Origin: Methylobacter tundripaludum
Lineage (GTDB): Bacteria > Pseudomonadota > Gammaproteobacteria > Methylococcales > Methylomonadaceae
Direction: 5' to 3'
Assembly: GCF_002934365.1 (NCBI RefSeq)
Contig: NZ_PTIY01000004.1
Location: 248,001 to 312,000, forward strand
DNA length: 64,000 nt
Shown: positions 27,517 to 36,498 of the stretch, one piece after another
Layout: each line of letters opens with the position of its first letter
Position numbering within the stretch: the first letter of the stretch is position 1
Notes under the pieces: model-generated
Database searches by the model: none
Told to the model about the DNA's origin: nothing
Seen by the model: the letters and a program-made list of their open reading frames with translations, nothing else
Program-made: the position numbers and the translations under genes

Positions 27517-27840
27517 TCAGCGTTTGCTTGCCGCCAATGCTACCAGCAGCGCCAGCAGCAGACCGGAGTTGTCGCTTTTACCCAGCCTTGAGGACGCCGT
27601 CGCCGCGGCCATGGTGTTGACGCTGTACATTTGAATCACTCCCAGGTTAGTCGCCGCCTGGCTGGAAATCGCCGCATGTTGCTGAGCCAGGGTAGAGTTC
27701 TGGTACAGAATGCCCAGCGAGTGAGCCATGGTCGTATACAGCGAACCCATGGCTACGGCCGGCGCATTGCCCAGGACTGACATGTTGGCTTGCGTCACCG
27801 CGTCGGTGATTTGTCCGTTTACGGCGGTCGGGAATGCCAT
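27517..27840 (-). CDS. RebB-family R-body protein, type b (copy 1)
   Basis: A 107-residue Reb protein with VNGQITDAVTQANMSVLGNAP, MGSLYTTMAHSLGILYQNST and a hydrophobic end LLALLVALAASKR. It is a near-duplicate of 20795-21118. It has a dedicated promoter motif at 27896-27922, so type b and e proteins may be made at a different level from type a. Confidence 0.92.
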   Translation of the reverse strand: MAFPTAVNGQITDAVTQANMSVLGNAPAVAMGSLYTTMAHSLGILYQNSTLAQQHAAISSQAATNLGVIQMYSVNTMAAATASSRLGKSDNSGLLLALLVALAASKR

Positions 27841-27895
27841 AGAAATTCTCCAAATAAAAGTCTGTAAAGTGGCGTCATCAGCTGTCTAATTTACA

Positions 27896-27922
27896 CAGAC
27901 GTTCCGCGAACGGTTTTGTGAA
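27896..27922 (-). promoter_or_regulatory. R-body promoter motif upstream of type b gene (copy 1)
   Basis: TTCACAAA-N13-CGTCTG on the minus strand, 56 bp before the type b start, in the 98-bp gap after the type d gene. Confidence 0.7.
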
Positions 27923-27938
27923 TAACTGGACATCATTT

Positions 27939-28172
27939 TTACGGCCCGACTTTTAACAACATGGTGCAAATCACCGATGTGGCGCTGTTGCCAACCTGTT
28001 GCATCCCGCCTTGAGTCTGCATGGCGTTTTCCATAGACAGACTGGTCGAGTGCGCCAGGGCTTGATAGGCGACGCCCAATGCCTCCCACGGCGATTCACC
28101 AACGTTTTTAACGTTAGTTTGGGTGACGGCGTCGGTAATTTGCGGGTTTACTTGAGGATCCGGATCCGCCAT
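27939..28172 (-). CDS. RebB-family R-body protein, type d (copy 1)
   Basis: A 77-residue Reb protein with VNPQITDAVTQTNVKNVGESP and YQALAHSTSLSMENAMQTQGG, ending CTMLLKVGP. It is the paralogue of 21214-21456, four residues longer there at the C-terminus. Confidence 0.9.
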   Translation of the reverse strand: MADPDPQVNPQITDAVTQTNVKNVGESPWEALGVAYQALAHSTSLSMENAMQTQGGMQQVGNSATSVICTMLLKVGP

Positions 28173-28216
28173 GACTGTTCCTCGCTATGTTGTTGGCATC
28201 GGATGCGTCATCCTGT

Positions 28217-28504
28217 TCATTCCCCGCCGCTGCCGGCAGCCAGTAACTGGGTCAGCTCCTGGGTCAACGAGGCTGCCGCGATATTCGCATACTGAGCCTG
28301 CTGGTTGACCATGTTGGAGAACAGGATGGTCTGCGACTGGGACTGGCCTATATAGGCGTTGACCGCGGCCGTTGCGGGACCCAAGCCCAAAACATTGACC
28401 GAGGTTTGGGTGACTCCGTCGGTGATTTGCGGGTTGCAACAAGAACTTCCGCCGGTTTCGTCGCTCTGGCTTGGCGGATCGCCGCTTGATGTTGGATCTG
28501 ACAT
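28217..28504 (-). CDS. RebB-family R-body protein, type c (copy 1)
   Basis: A 95-residue Reb protein with a polar N-terminal tail containing two adjacent cysteines (GGSSCCNPQITDGV), then the c-type core NVLGLGPATAAVNAYIGQSQ and LTQELTQLLAAG. The paralogue 21834-22127 has a single cysteine at this place (GCNAQITDGV). Confidence 0.9.
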   Translation of the reverse strand: MSDPTSSGDPPSQSDETGGSSCCNPQITDGVTQTSVNVLGLGPATAAVNAYIGQSQSQTILFSNMVNQQAQYANIAAASLTQELTQLLAAGSGGE

Positions 28505-28771
28505 TTGTTTCTCCTGATCTTAGCTAAAAAATCGCCCTGTTACAGGGTGACGCTTGACTCATCCTGTAACATAAGCCGGTCTGGATTTGCCGCGCGTTAG
28601 GTCGGAAAGACGATGGCCTGTGAGACAACGCAACAACGGCCTAACGCACCAAGCCAAGCGCATTCTGGGCAGCCAAGCCGCCCAGGAACATGGATTTTTC
28701 ATGGGCAAGGACTTAGGTGGCGTATGTGGGGCTGGTCTCCCACCCCCAGGCAAGCGTTTCGTACTTAACTC

Positions 28772-29095
28772 TTAGCTTTGGGTCGCCTTGAGCGCGGTCA
28801 ACAAGGCCAGCATCGTATCGGGTACGTCGCTTTGGGCTACCTTGGCAGTGGAAACCGCACCGGCCATGGTATCGACGCTGTACAGCTGGATCACGCCCTG
28901 ATTGGTGGCCGCTTGCGCGGAAATAGCCAGTTGCTGCTGTGCGCTGGTGGCGTTTTGATACAAGATGCCGGTGGAATGAGCGAGGGATTGGTAGATCGCG
29001 CCCATTGCCATAGCTGGGGCATCGCCTAATACTTTTACGTTGGCTTGAGTCACTGCATCGGTGATTTGGCCATTGACGGCTGTTGGGATTGCCAT
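28772..29095 (-). CDS. RebB-family R-body protein, type a (copy 3)
   Basis: A 107-residue type a Reb protein starting AIPTAVNGQITDAVTQAN. I chose the ATG at 29095 because AAGGAG lies 7 bases before it and the protein then aligns end to end with its four paralogues; an upstream in-frame ATG at 29137 would add 14 residues with no counterpart. It has STAKVAQSD where copies 1, 4 and 5 have ATSKVSQSD. Confidence 0.93.
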   Translation of the reverse strand: MAIPTAVNGQITDAVTQANVKVLGDAPAMAMGAIYQSLAHSTGILYQNATSAQQQLAISAQAATNQGVIQLYSVDTMAGAVSTAKVAQSDVPDTMLALLTALKATQS

Positions 29096-29229
29096 AGTTA
29101 TACTCCTTAGTATATTTGTCGAAAATCGATTGGTCATTTGCTGCCGGGGACATCCCGATCAGCAGAATTCATTACAATTGCCGGGCCTTGGCGCGTTATC
29201 CGCCGGGTGCCCGAATATAAAACCCTGCG

Positions 29230-29553
29230 CTAGAATCTGGTCGCCTTCAGGGCGGTCAACAAGGCCAGCATCGTGTCGGGCACGTCGCTTTGCGCGACCT
29301 TGGCAGTGGAAACCGCGCCGGCCATGGTATCGACGCTGTACAGCTGAATCACGCCCTGATTGGTAGCGGCCTGTGCGGAGATTGCCAATTGCTGCTGGGC
29401 GCTGGTGGCATTCTCATAGAGGATGCCGGTAGAGTGGGCGAGGGATTGATATATCGCGCCCATCGCCATGGCCGGGGCGTCGCCCAGCACCTTGACGTTG
29501 GATTGGGTCACGGCATCGGTAATCTGATCATTAACGGCTGTTGGAAATGCCAT
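29230..29553 (-). CDS. RebB-family R-body protein, type a (copy 2)
   Basis: A 107-residue type a Reb protein (VNDQITDAVTQSN, ILYENATSAQQQ, ending KATRF). The ILYEN in place of ILYQN is its most distinctive change. An AGGAG ribosome-binding site lies before the ATG. Confidence 0.93.
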   Translation of the reverse strand: MAFPTAVNDQITDAVTQSNVKVLGDAPAMAMGAIYQSLAHSTGILYENATSAQQQLAISAQAATNQGVIQLYSVDTMAGAVSTAKVAQSDVPDTMLALLTALKATRF

Positions 29554-29683
29554 AGTTAATCTCCTCCAATAAAATATCTAAGCTGCGGTTTTGCAGCAAG
29601 GGGTTAATCAACCACCGGACACCGGATGTTCGGCTGCGGATTCCCGAATCCGGCGGCATGTTGCTTCGGCATCGCCGAATTCA

Positions 29684-30007
29684 TTAACTCTGCACTGCTT
29701 TGAGGGCAGTCAGCAGGGACAGTAAGTTGTTAGGTACATCGCTTTGGCTGACTTTGCTGGTGGCGACCGCTCCAGCCATGGTGTCAACGCTGTACAGCTG
29801 GATAACGCCCTGATTGGTGGCCGCTTGTGCGGAGATAGCCAGTTGCTGTTGGGCGCTGGTAGCGTTCTGGTACAAGATTCCGGTGGAATGTGCCAGGGAT
29901 TGATAGATCGCTCCCATTGCCATGGCTGGGGCGTCGCCCAGCACCTTGACGTTGGATTGGGTCACGGCATCGGTAATCTGATCGTTGACGGCGGTAGGGA
30001 ATGCCAT
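29684..30007 (-). CDS. RebB-family R-body protein, type a (copy 1)
   Basis: A 107-residue type a Reb protein and the first gene of cassette 1. The ATG at 30007 is preceded by AAGGAACTCGATT and gives the standard AFPTAVNDQITDAV start; an earlier in-frame ATG at 30055 is unlikely. The C-terminus (NNLLSLLTALKAVQS) differs from the other copies. The promoter motif is at 30099-30125. Confidence 0.93.
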   Translation of the reverse strand: MAFPTAVNDQITDAVTQSNVKVLGDAPAMAMGAIYQSLAHSTGILYQNATSAQQQLAISAQAATNQGVIQLYSVDTMAGAVATSKVSQSDVPNNLLSLLTALKAVQS

Positions 30008-30098
30008 AATCGAGTTCCTTATTGAGTTGATGGAAACAAGGTGGTGTCGAGCCACCGGGATTGACCGGCAGCTTGTAGGTCACTGGTCTTTGCATTAA

Positions 30099-30125
30099 TA
30101 GACGATTCTGTCCGGTATTTGTGAA
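30099..30125 (-). promoter_or_regulatory. R-body promoter motif upstream of cassette 1
   Basis: Perfect TTCACAAA-N13-CGTCTA on the minus strand, 92 bp before the first type a gene of the cassette. Confidence 0.75.
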
Positions 30126-30200
30126 CGAGTTGAAGAGGATTTTTTTTGTTTTTTTTGTAACTATTTGGCAATAGAGTAGGGATGCGCTGGTTGGACGGAT

Positions 30201-30229
30201 AAAAGGCAAAAGGCAAAAGGCAAAAGGCG
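30201..30229 (+). repeat. Heptanucleotide tandem repeat (AAAAGGC)
   Basis: Four head-to-tail copies of AAAAGGC, followed by a degenerate GAAAAAC. It lies in the 194-bp gap between the promoter of cassette 1 and the 350-residue protein gene, in which I see no gene. It is long enough to vary by slippage and could change the distance upstream of the cassette promoter. Confidence 0.6.
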
Positions 30230-30319
30230 AAAAACATCTTTCACTCTTTGTCTTTCGCCTTGTGCCTGTAATATTTTTTGTCTCAATGGATTCCGCCGGG
30301 GCTTGTTTTTGGCTTGCTG

Positions 30320-31372
30320 TCAGCCTTTCGGCGGGTGACCGTCTGCCGGGGCAAGCGTTATCGTGCCCAAACGCAGACCCACCGGGCCTTTATCGGTCAT
30401 TTCGATAAACGCGAACAAAAACGCGGGAGCTGGTGCCTGATTATCGAGGGTCGACGCTGCCGGAATGGCTAGCACAGTGGGGCTGGTCATCCGGCATCCT
30501 TCGCCGAGACCGTTTACAGGCCAGTCCAGCTTCTCCGTTGCGCCGGTGTCGTCGAACAACATCAGTTGCGGCGCGGCATCGGTCGTCGCCAGAAGAAAAT
30601 AAACGCCGTCCCGGACATCCACATCGAACTCCGCAACGATCGGCTCGTCTACGATAGGCACGATATAACCGACCGATTCCAGCGATTCGTCGAACGAGAC
30701 CAGCTTGACCGAGCCGAGCGCCACGCCATGCGAGGACAACATTGCCGCCTGCCTGCCGCCTTCCTGATACACAGCCCACAACGTGGTATCGCCCGGCGCA
30801 TACTGAAACACTGCGCCCGAAACGGCAGGAACCAGCTTGACGCCTTTAGCCGGTCGGTTGCCGGTTGCCGACGGGAACAGCATCAGCGTCTCGCCGTCCG
30901 CAACGGCGGTCGTGCAGGCTTTCATCGCGGAAGCCGGAGCCGCGCCGCGTACAAAACGCGGATGACTGTAATCCGCTTGGTCCAGGATATTCGGAATATC
31001 CAGCGTGCCTTCTTTGGCGCCGCCGACCAACAGGGCGTTGACGGCCCCGCCGAAAGCCAGTATCGCTCCGGCGGTTCCGCCGTCAGCGGCGTTCGCCAAG
31101 GCCCAGTCCGGCACCGAGGGCAGCCATTGCGGCACGATGATCGTCGGCCGGGAACTGGAAGAGGCATCCAGGATTACACCACCTATTTCCAGGTTCGGAA
31201 TAGGCATCAGCGTCGTTTCGTAAGGCATGTCGTTGGCTATGCTGATTTTCGATATGCCTGCGGCGGTCCTCGCCATGTAAAGCGCTACGCCCGAAGCGCC
31301 GCCGACCAGGCGCAACAGTCCGGTGATTTCCAGGTCCACTAAGTCAGAGATGGCGGCTTTTCCGTTCAGCAT
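30320..31372 (-). CDS. 350-residue R-body-locus protein, paralogue 1 (unknown function)
   Basis: A 350-residue protein with no signal peptide. It aligns over its whole length with 35410-36471 (for example ISDLVDLEITGLLRLVGGAS versus ISDLVSLEVTGMLRLVGGAT, PYETTLMP, IVPQWLPSVPDWA, FGGAVNALLVG, TLDIPNIL, KGPVGLRLGTITL). The spacing of GG and aromatic-hydrophobic strands suggests an all-beta fold, perhaps a propeller, but I recognise no family. It follows the giant protein at 31607-34894 by 234 bp; the second copy follows its own giant partner by 27 bp. The constant pairing suggests partner or immunity-type function, which is inference. Confidence 0.7.
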   Translation of the reverse strand: MLNGKAAISDLVDLEITGLLRLVGGASGVALYMARTAAGISKISIANDMPYETTLMPIPNLEIGGVILDASSSSRPTIIVPQWLPSVPDWALANAADGGTAGAILAFGGAVNALLVGGAKEGTLDIPNILDQADYSHPRFVRGAAPASAMKACTTAVADGETLMLFPSATGNRPAKGVKLVPAVSGAVFQYAPGDTTLWAVYQEGGRQAAMLSSHGVALGSVKLVSFDESLESVGYIVPIVDEPIVAEFDVDVRDGVYFLLATTDAAPQLMLFDDTGATEKLDWPVNGLGEGCRMTSPTVLAIPAASTLDNQAPAPAFLFAFIEMTDKGPVGLRLGTITLAPADGHPPKG

Positions 31373-31606
31373 GGGATTTTTACGATATTTAAAGTTGTGC
31401 CGATCAGTTCAGGTTAATGGAACTCGGATGACGCGGATTAAAAAGCCCAAAACAAACTGTTTAAAAATCCGTTAAAACCGTCCGATCCGCGCCATCCGCC
31501 GACTGCATGGACAGATATTTGCTCCTGCAATATCTGCATTCCCCACATCCCTGTGGGTTATGCAGGAGGTAGCGCAATGCAGGAGCAATTGCCGAGTTCC
31601 ATGTCT

Positions 31607-34600
31607 CTAAGCGCCGGCGGCCCGCTCTGCGAAGATGACCGGGAGCTGATACGGGTTTTGCTTGACGAACCCGGCGTTAGGCAGTTTTACAGGGGCGGAA
31701 GTTTCGAGAAAGCGGTACCACTGTCCGGTCGGCTTGAGTATGCTGGGCCGTTCCAATCCGGTTATCGACTCGCTAACCCAGGACAGCCAATTGGCAAACG
31801 GCGCCGAGCCGTAGGATGGATCGAAAAATATGTCGATTCCAATCTGTTGCAGCCGGACAAGGAAATGATTCTGGAACGCGGGCGGCGGCGTTGGGCTGTT
31901 CTGTCCGGCTCCGGGGGACCAGGTCGCCCAACCTGCATTGGAACCGCCGCTTCCTCCCGCCTTGCCGTCGTTATTCATAAAATGGGTATAGGCTGTGCCG
32001 TTCGCGTAGGGCGGTGCGTTGAACGTCCAGTTGCGCATCAGGAACCGAACCGCTTCCGCCGATAAGCCGGGATTGGGTTTAACTTGGATCAGCCCCGCTC
32101 CGTCAATGCCGTGGATGCCGAACATCGACATCAGCATCTGTGCAAAGGACAGGCTGGAACCGCCGCCGTCGGCGATAAGCAGCTGCGGGGCTACGGCGCC
32201 GACAGCGGTAACGGTCAAATGCTGCGCCGCGCCCAGGCGCGGATGCCAATATGCGAGCAGGACGCCGTCGTGCTTGCGTTTGAGCTTGATGTTGGGGTTT
32301 TCGGGATGAAAGGCCGAGTAAATCCCGAACGCCGCTCCGACAGCATCGGCCGTTTCTTTACCGGCGGCACAGGAAATATCGAGCACCGTCCATAGCGTAT
32401 AAGCCGTTTTGGCGGCATCGGGATCGTTAAGCGCGTTCTGCGCTGTCGTTATCGGATCTTCCAGCGTCACATAAATGCCGTGTTCGGTCACGTCGAACAA
32501 TGTCCAGTTTTGACCGCCGGTATTGAGTTCCCAAAAAATCAACAGCGGGTCTTCGTGCAAAATGACATCGGGCAAATTGGCGCTGTTGGAGACAGGGAAA
32601 ATGACTGTGGCGTTGCCGACAGCCGGAATGCTCACCTCTTGCCGCCAGCCGAGCCGGCTTGCCCGGCCGCCGGACCGGCGAAAATAAGCGCTGGCCCGGA
32701 TCGGCGTATTGTCCGCGTCGATCTTCGGCCGCCGGGTGACGTTGATTTTTGCGGCTATGCCGATAGGGGTATTCCGGGTATAGGTTTGGGGCGGCTGATA
32801 TAAGACTGGTTGCGGGTATTCCTGCACAGTGCCCGGATTGGCGCGATGCCAAACCCGTGGAAAATGCTTGCAATAGCCCAGCCTGGCCAGCGTGGAACCT
32901 GTCACATAGTCGATCGTCACGGCGCGCCCGCCGCTGAAAGTGATGTTGTCGACCGCCAGTTGCGGCCCGTCGTTCCGCCATTGCCGGGGCGCGCGAATAT
33001 CGAGTTGCGCCCGGAGCTGTTGCCCGCCGACGGTCGCGCTCAGGTTTACCGTGTTTGCCGCATCCAGCCGCACGGTGCGCAGACGCGCCTCAACACCGGC
33101 TTCGACCTGATTGGGGTTGCCGTTGTCGGCCCAGGCGATGTAAGCCCAGGCCGCCGCCGTATCCGGCACGGTCTCGGCCCGGACGACGGCTTTCGGGATC
33201 GGGGCTGAAATGTCGAACACATTCGGGTTGGTCAGCCGGTAGCTGTACCATTGTTGCGCTACGCCGGTTTCAAAGCCGTACACCGGGATGGTCAGCGCAT
33301 TAAGGGTGGGCGTTACCTTGATTCTGGCGACCAGCGCGGTCCCGCTGACGGCGGCCTTGACAGAATATCCCGCCTGCCCGAACGGCGTCAGCACATTCCT
33401 GGCCAGAATCCTGCGATTGGCCTGGCTTCCGTGAGTTCCGTCGCCGGTCCAGGCGATATAAGCCCACGCGGCCTTATCGTCAGGGGCGGTGGTCACGGTT
33501 ACGGTGACGTTTTGTTTAAGCGCATAGCTGACCGAATAATCCGAAACATTTCCCGCCGCCATGATGGCGTCGATAATCCGATCCACAGTGGACACTTGCA
33601 TGGACACAAGAGTCGGCGTGATTTGGATGACCGCGGTGCGCGTCGTGTCGCCCACGGTGACGGTGATGGTATATCCGGCCTGGCCGAAAGGGCTCAAGGC
33701 ATTGCGCGCCAATGTCTTGATGTTGGCTTGACCGGTAGCGGCGGCATTGCCGGTCCAAACGAGATGGGACCATGCTTCTTCGCTGACCGGCTCGGTTACG
33801 GCGCTGATCGAAATGGCGCCGTTGCCGTAGGGGATCGTATAGTGCGAGGTATTCCCGGTGGTTGACATCGGGGTCACGATCCCGGACTCAGTGGACACGA
33901 TCAACGCCGTGAACCGGGGCACCACTTCGATTTTAGCTTCATACGTCGGGTTGAGTCTGGCGGCTACCGACACGGGCTTGCCCGGCGGCGTCATCGCATT
34001 GCGCGGCACCAGGCGGCGGTCATACGGATGATCGAAATCCACGCAGCCGCCCTCCCAGCTTAGATAACGGTAGGCATCCGTGTTGTCCGGCATCATTGCG
34101 GCACGCACCACGATGGGTTGACCATCGGCGGCGTAGTGCGCGATCCAGCGGTCGCCGATTTTTACCGAGTTGCTGACATCGAGACCGCCCAGCAGGGGCC
34201 GAACCGTTACGGCGATCCGCAAGCGTGTGTTGCCGAGCCACGCGGCAACGGTCATAGGCTGGTCCGGGCGGCTTATCCGGTCGCGGGGGAGCAGGCGGTA
34301 GTCGTTGGCATAACCGGCTTCGCCGCCTTCCCAAATCAGGGACTCGAACACGCCGGGGACGGACGGTTCCACGACGGCCCGGATGGTGACTACGCCAACC
34401 TGCGCGTATTCCGCGGCATATTGGCCGTCGCCGGTCTCGTCGGCCCCGCTGACTTCGAGGCGCAACAACCGGCCTTCGACCGGCGGGGGCGGCGGCATTA
34501 GAGCCGCGGTCAAACACGCCACCAGTGTCTGCACGGCATTTTGCAGTGCAAGCAGATTGACATTGTGTTGCGTCGCCATCGAGGGCGGAATGGAACGGTT

Positions 34601-34894
34601 GGTATTTAACTGTCCCATCTTGGTTATCGCCACATTGGCAATAATCAGATGTTCGAGCAGAGGCAGGACGGTGAACTCCGCCGAGCTTTGCAGCTCCGCC
34701 ATGACCGACATCGGCAGGGAAGGGGCGATGCTGACGATCAACAAGGCTTGCTTGAAATCATTCAATAAACCGATGTCGGTGGCGAAAGCCGTGTTGTCGT
34801 TGAAATCAGGCCGCGCCTCGATGTCGTTGATGACGACCGGCAGACGCTCAAGCGTTTGTTTGATGGATTGGTTTAGTCTGGGATTGCTCGGCAT
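31607..34894 (-). CDS. Giant R-body-locus protein 1: GQLN domain, beta repeats, transglutaminase-like C-terminus with Ser at the nucleophile site
   Basis: A 1095-residue protein without a signal peptide. Residues 1-140 are the GQLN domain (KMGQLNTNRSIPPSMA). About 143-640 hold five ~100-residue beta-type repeats, most carrying a Y-x-x-W-x-G core and a (R/L)xLxRNAL...G motif. A middle region (about 650-870) is followed by a C-terminal domain conserved in 36499-40095: SLSFAQMLMSMFGIHGID, FQNHFLVRLQQIGI and FFDPSYG. The Cys-His-Asp order of transglutaminase-like or papain-like enzymes fits, but the nucleophile position is Ser914 (AGC) where the paralogue has Cys1013 (TGC); His1010 and Asp1025 remain. 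It may be inactive or altered. A promoter motif precedes it at 34995-35021. Confidence 0.7.
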   Translation of the reverse strand: MPSNPRLNQSIKQTLERLPVVINDIEARPDFNDNTAFATDIGLLNDFKQALLIVSIAPSLPMSVMAELQSSAEFTVLPLLEHLIIANVAITKMGQLNTNRSIPPSMATQHNVNLLALQNAVQTLVACLTAALMPPPPPVEGRLLRLEVSGADETGDGQYAAEYAQVGVVTIRAVVEPSVPGVFESLIWEGGEAGYANDYRLLPRDRISRPDQPMTVAAWLGNTRLRIAVTVRPLLGGLDVSNSVKIGDRWIAHYAADGQPIVVRAAMMPDNTDAYRYLSWEGGCVDFDHPYDRRLVPRNAMTPPGKPVSVAARLNPTYEAKIEVVPRFTALIVSTESGIVTPMSTTGNTSHYTIPYGNGAISISAVTEPVSEEAWSHLVWTGNAAATGQANIKTLARNALSPFGQAGYTITVTVGDTTRTAVIQITPTLVSMQVSTVDRIIDAIMAAGNVSDYSVSYALKQNVTVTVTTAPDDKAAWAYIAWTGDGTHGSQANRRILARNVLTPFGQAGYSVKAAVSGTALVARIKVTPTLNALTIPVYGFETGVAQQWYSYRLTNPNVFDISAPIPKAVVRAETVPDTAAAWAYIAWADNGNPNQVEAGVEARLRTVRLDAANTVNLSATVGGQQLRAQLDIRAPRQWRNDGPQLAVDNITFSGGRAVTIDYVTGSTLARLGYCKHFPRVWHRANPGTVQEYPQPVLYQPPQTYTRNTPIGIAAKINVTRRPKIDADNTPIRASAYFRRSGGRASRLGWRQEVSIPAVGNATVIFPVSNSANLPDVILHEDPLLIFWELNTGGQNWTLFDVTEHGIYVTLEDPITTAQNALNDPDAAKTAYTLWTVLDISCAAGKETADAVGAAFGIYSAFHPENPNIKLKRKHDGVLLAYWHPRLGAAQHLTVTAVGAVAPQLLIADGGGSSLSFAQMLMSMFGIHGIDGAGLIQVKPNPGLSAEAVRFLMRNWTFNAPPYANGTAYTHFMNNDGKAGGSGGSNAGWATWSPGAGQNSPTPPPAFQNHFLVRLQQIGIDIFFDPSYGSAPFANWLSWVSESITGLERPSILKPTGQWYRFLETSAPVKLPNAGFVKQNPYQLPVIFAERAAGA

Positions 34895-34994
34895 GTTTAC
34901 TTTCTAATCGGGTGATGTCCTTAGGGCTTTCGGTTTTGAGAAATACGGATATTGTCCGGCGCGTAGCCGAGTCTGTTTCCGCACTTACAGAAAA

Positions 34995-35021
34995 CAGACG
35001 GCTTATGAATGATTTTGTGAA
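34995..35021 (-). promoter_or_regulatory. R-body promoter motif upstream of giant protein 1
   Basis: TTCACAAA-N13-CGTCTG on the minus strand, 101 bp before the gene start. The following gap to 35409 holds no gene. It contains a perfect hairpin CCAATCCGCT-GGG-AGCGGATTGG at 35300-35322 and a GCATGGACAGATATTTGCT string at about 35347 that also occurs at about 31505, at the end of the paralogous module. Confidence 0.7.
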
Positions 35022-35299
35022 TTATATGTAGACCTTGCGGGGTGTTTTAAGCATCAAGCGAAATAAATCGGAGCGGCGGGAAAGTCTTGGTTGGCGTGGA
35101 TTTCACTGACCAACAAATAATATAACTGATGTTACGCACGGCTGGTATTTCTCCCGTTTGCCCGCGCCGAGTACCGGAGCTTTCGCGGGGCAAGTCGGCA
35201 GGATAGCCGATTTGCATGTGCCGAGTGATTCAAGCGGCAACCGGGCCGCCTGTTGACTCGCGCCTTCCAGGCGTTCGCACTTTGTGCGCCTTTGGCGTT

Positions 35300-35322
35300 C
35301 CAATCCGCTGGGAGCGGATTGG
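35300..35322. terminator. Hairpin between the two duplicated modules
   Basis: Perfect 10-bp arms CCAATCCGCT / AGCGGATTGG with loop GGG, about 90 bp past the stop of the 353-residue protein gene. It is a likely end of the upstream module transcript. Confidence 0.5.
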
Positions 35323-35409
35323 TCTTTGCTTATTTTCTTTTCGACGGCATGGACAGATATTTGCTTCTCGGCAACAAATAAAGACCGCGTAACATCTTAA
35401 TGCGGCTTT

Positions 35410-36471
35410 TTAGCCTGCCGCGGCGGGATTGTCCGTTGGTGGAACCGTGATGGCGCCCAAGCGGATGCCCAGCGGCCCTTTATCGGACATTTCTATAAAG
35501 GCGAACAAAAACTCGGGTGTTTGTCCTTGGTTATTGCTGAAGGCTTCGTCGGGCGATAATGCAGGAGCGGCAAGAACGGTGGGGCCGGCTATCCAGTGAC
35601 CCTCGCCGAGACCGTTCGCAGGCCAGTCGAGTTTCGTCGTTGCGCCATTGGTGTCGAACAGGACGAGCTGCGGTATGCTATCGGTTGCCGCCAGCAGGAA
35701 ATAGAGACCGTCCCGGATATCCACGTCGAATTCCGAAATGACCGGATCGTCGATGATTGACACGGCATGGCCGGCGGTCTTCAGCGACTTGTCGAATGAG
35801 CTTAGTTTGACTGACCCCAGCACCGCGCCAGTCGGGGATAGAACCGCCGATTCCTTACCGCCCTGTTGGTAGACGAGCCACAATGCGCTATCGTTCGATG
35901 CGTCCTGAAACACAACACCCGAAAGAGCTGAAACCAGTTTGATGCCTTTTGCCGGTTGTTTAACCGATGCAGGCGGGAACAGCATCAACGTCTCGCCGTT
36001 CGCAATGGCGGACGCGTAGGCTTGGGCTGCTGAAGCCGGAACAGTGCCGCGTAGAAAGCGCGGATTGCTGTAATCCGTATCTTCCAGAATATTTGGAATG
36101 TCCAGCGTCCCGTCTTCGGCGGAACCAATCAGAAGGGCGTTATCGGCGCCGCCGAAAGCCAGGATAGCGGCGGCTGTGCTGTTGTCGGCCGCCACGGTTA
36201 CGGCCCAGTCCGGCGCTGTAGGCAGCCACTGCGGTATGATGATAGTGGGCCAGGACGAGGCGGCGTCGAGGGCGAATCCTTCAATCTTCCGGTTTGTCGT
36301 GGGAGTCAGTGTTGTTTCGTAGGGCATGCCGTTCGCCTCGCTGATCTTTGACGTCCCTTCGCCGGTTTTCGACATATAAAGCGCTATTCCTGTCGCGCCG
36401 CCAACCAGCCGCAACATTCCGGTGACTTCTAGGCTCACCAGGTCTGAAATTATAACTTTTTGATCCACCAT
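35410..36471 (-). CDS. 353-residue R-body-locus protein, paralogue 2 (unknown function)
   Basis: A 353-residue paralogue of 30320-31372 with the same landmarks (MLRLVGGATGIALYMSKTGE, GMPYETTLTP, IIIPQWLPTAPDWA, DWPANGLGEG, KGPLGIRLGAI). No signal peptide, no recognised catalytic motif, probably all-beta. It starts 27 bp after the giant protein gene 36499-40095 and must be cotranscribed with it. Confidence 0.7.
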   Translation of the reverse strand: MVDQKVIISDLVSLEVTGMLRLVGGATGIALYMSKTGEGTSKISEANGMPYETTLTPTTNRKIEGFALDAASSWPTIIIPQWLPTAPDWAVTVAADNSTAAAILAFGGADNALLIGSAEDGTLDIPNILEDTDYSNPRFLRGTVPASAAQAYASAIANGETLMLFPPASVKQPAKGIKLVSALSGVVFQDASNDSALWLVYQQGGKESAVLSPTGAVLGSVKLSSFDKSLKTAGHAVSIIDDPVISEFDVDIRDGLYFLLAATDSIPQLVLFDTNGATTKLDWPANGLGEGHWIAGPTVLAAPALSPDEAFSNNQGQTPEFLFAFIEMSDKGPLGIRLGAITVPPTDNPAAAG

Positions 36472-36498
36472 GGAATTTCTCCGATACCTGAAGTTGTA

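Larger units (their letters stand above)
27221..30125 (-). other. Reb cassette 1 (paralogous to 20490-23087)
   Basis: Promoter motif, three type a genes, one c, one d, promoter motif, b and e, all on the minus strand. Compared with cassette 2 it has one more type a gene and one fewer c gene. Intergenic sequences around the first and fifth promoters are also conserved between the cassettes. Confidence 0.8.

Noticed and set aside
28505-28771. Possible small gene in the gap between type c and type a Reb genes
   Set aside because: The frames there lack a ribosome-binding site and any similarity to neighbouring proteins; the overlapping frames on both strands look incidental.
30008-30055. N-terminal extension of the first type a Reb protein
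   Set aside because: The upstream ATG at 30055 would add 16 residues not found in the four other type a proteins, and the ribosome-binding site fits ATG 30007.
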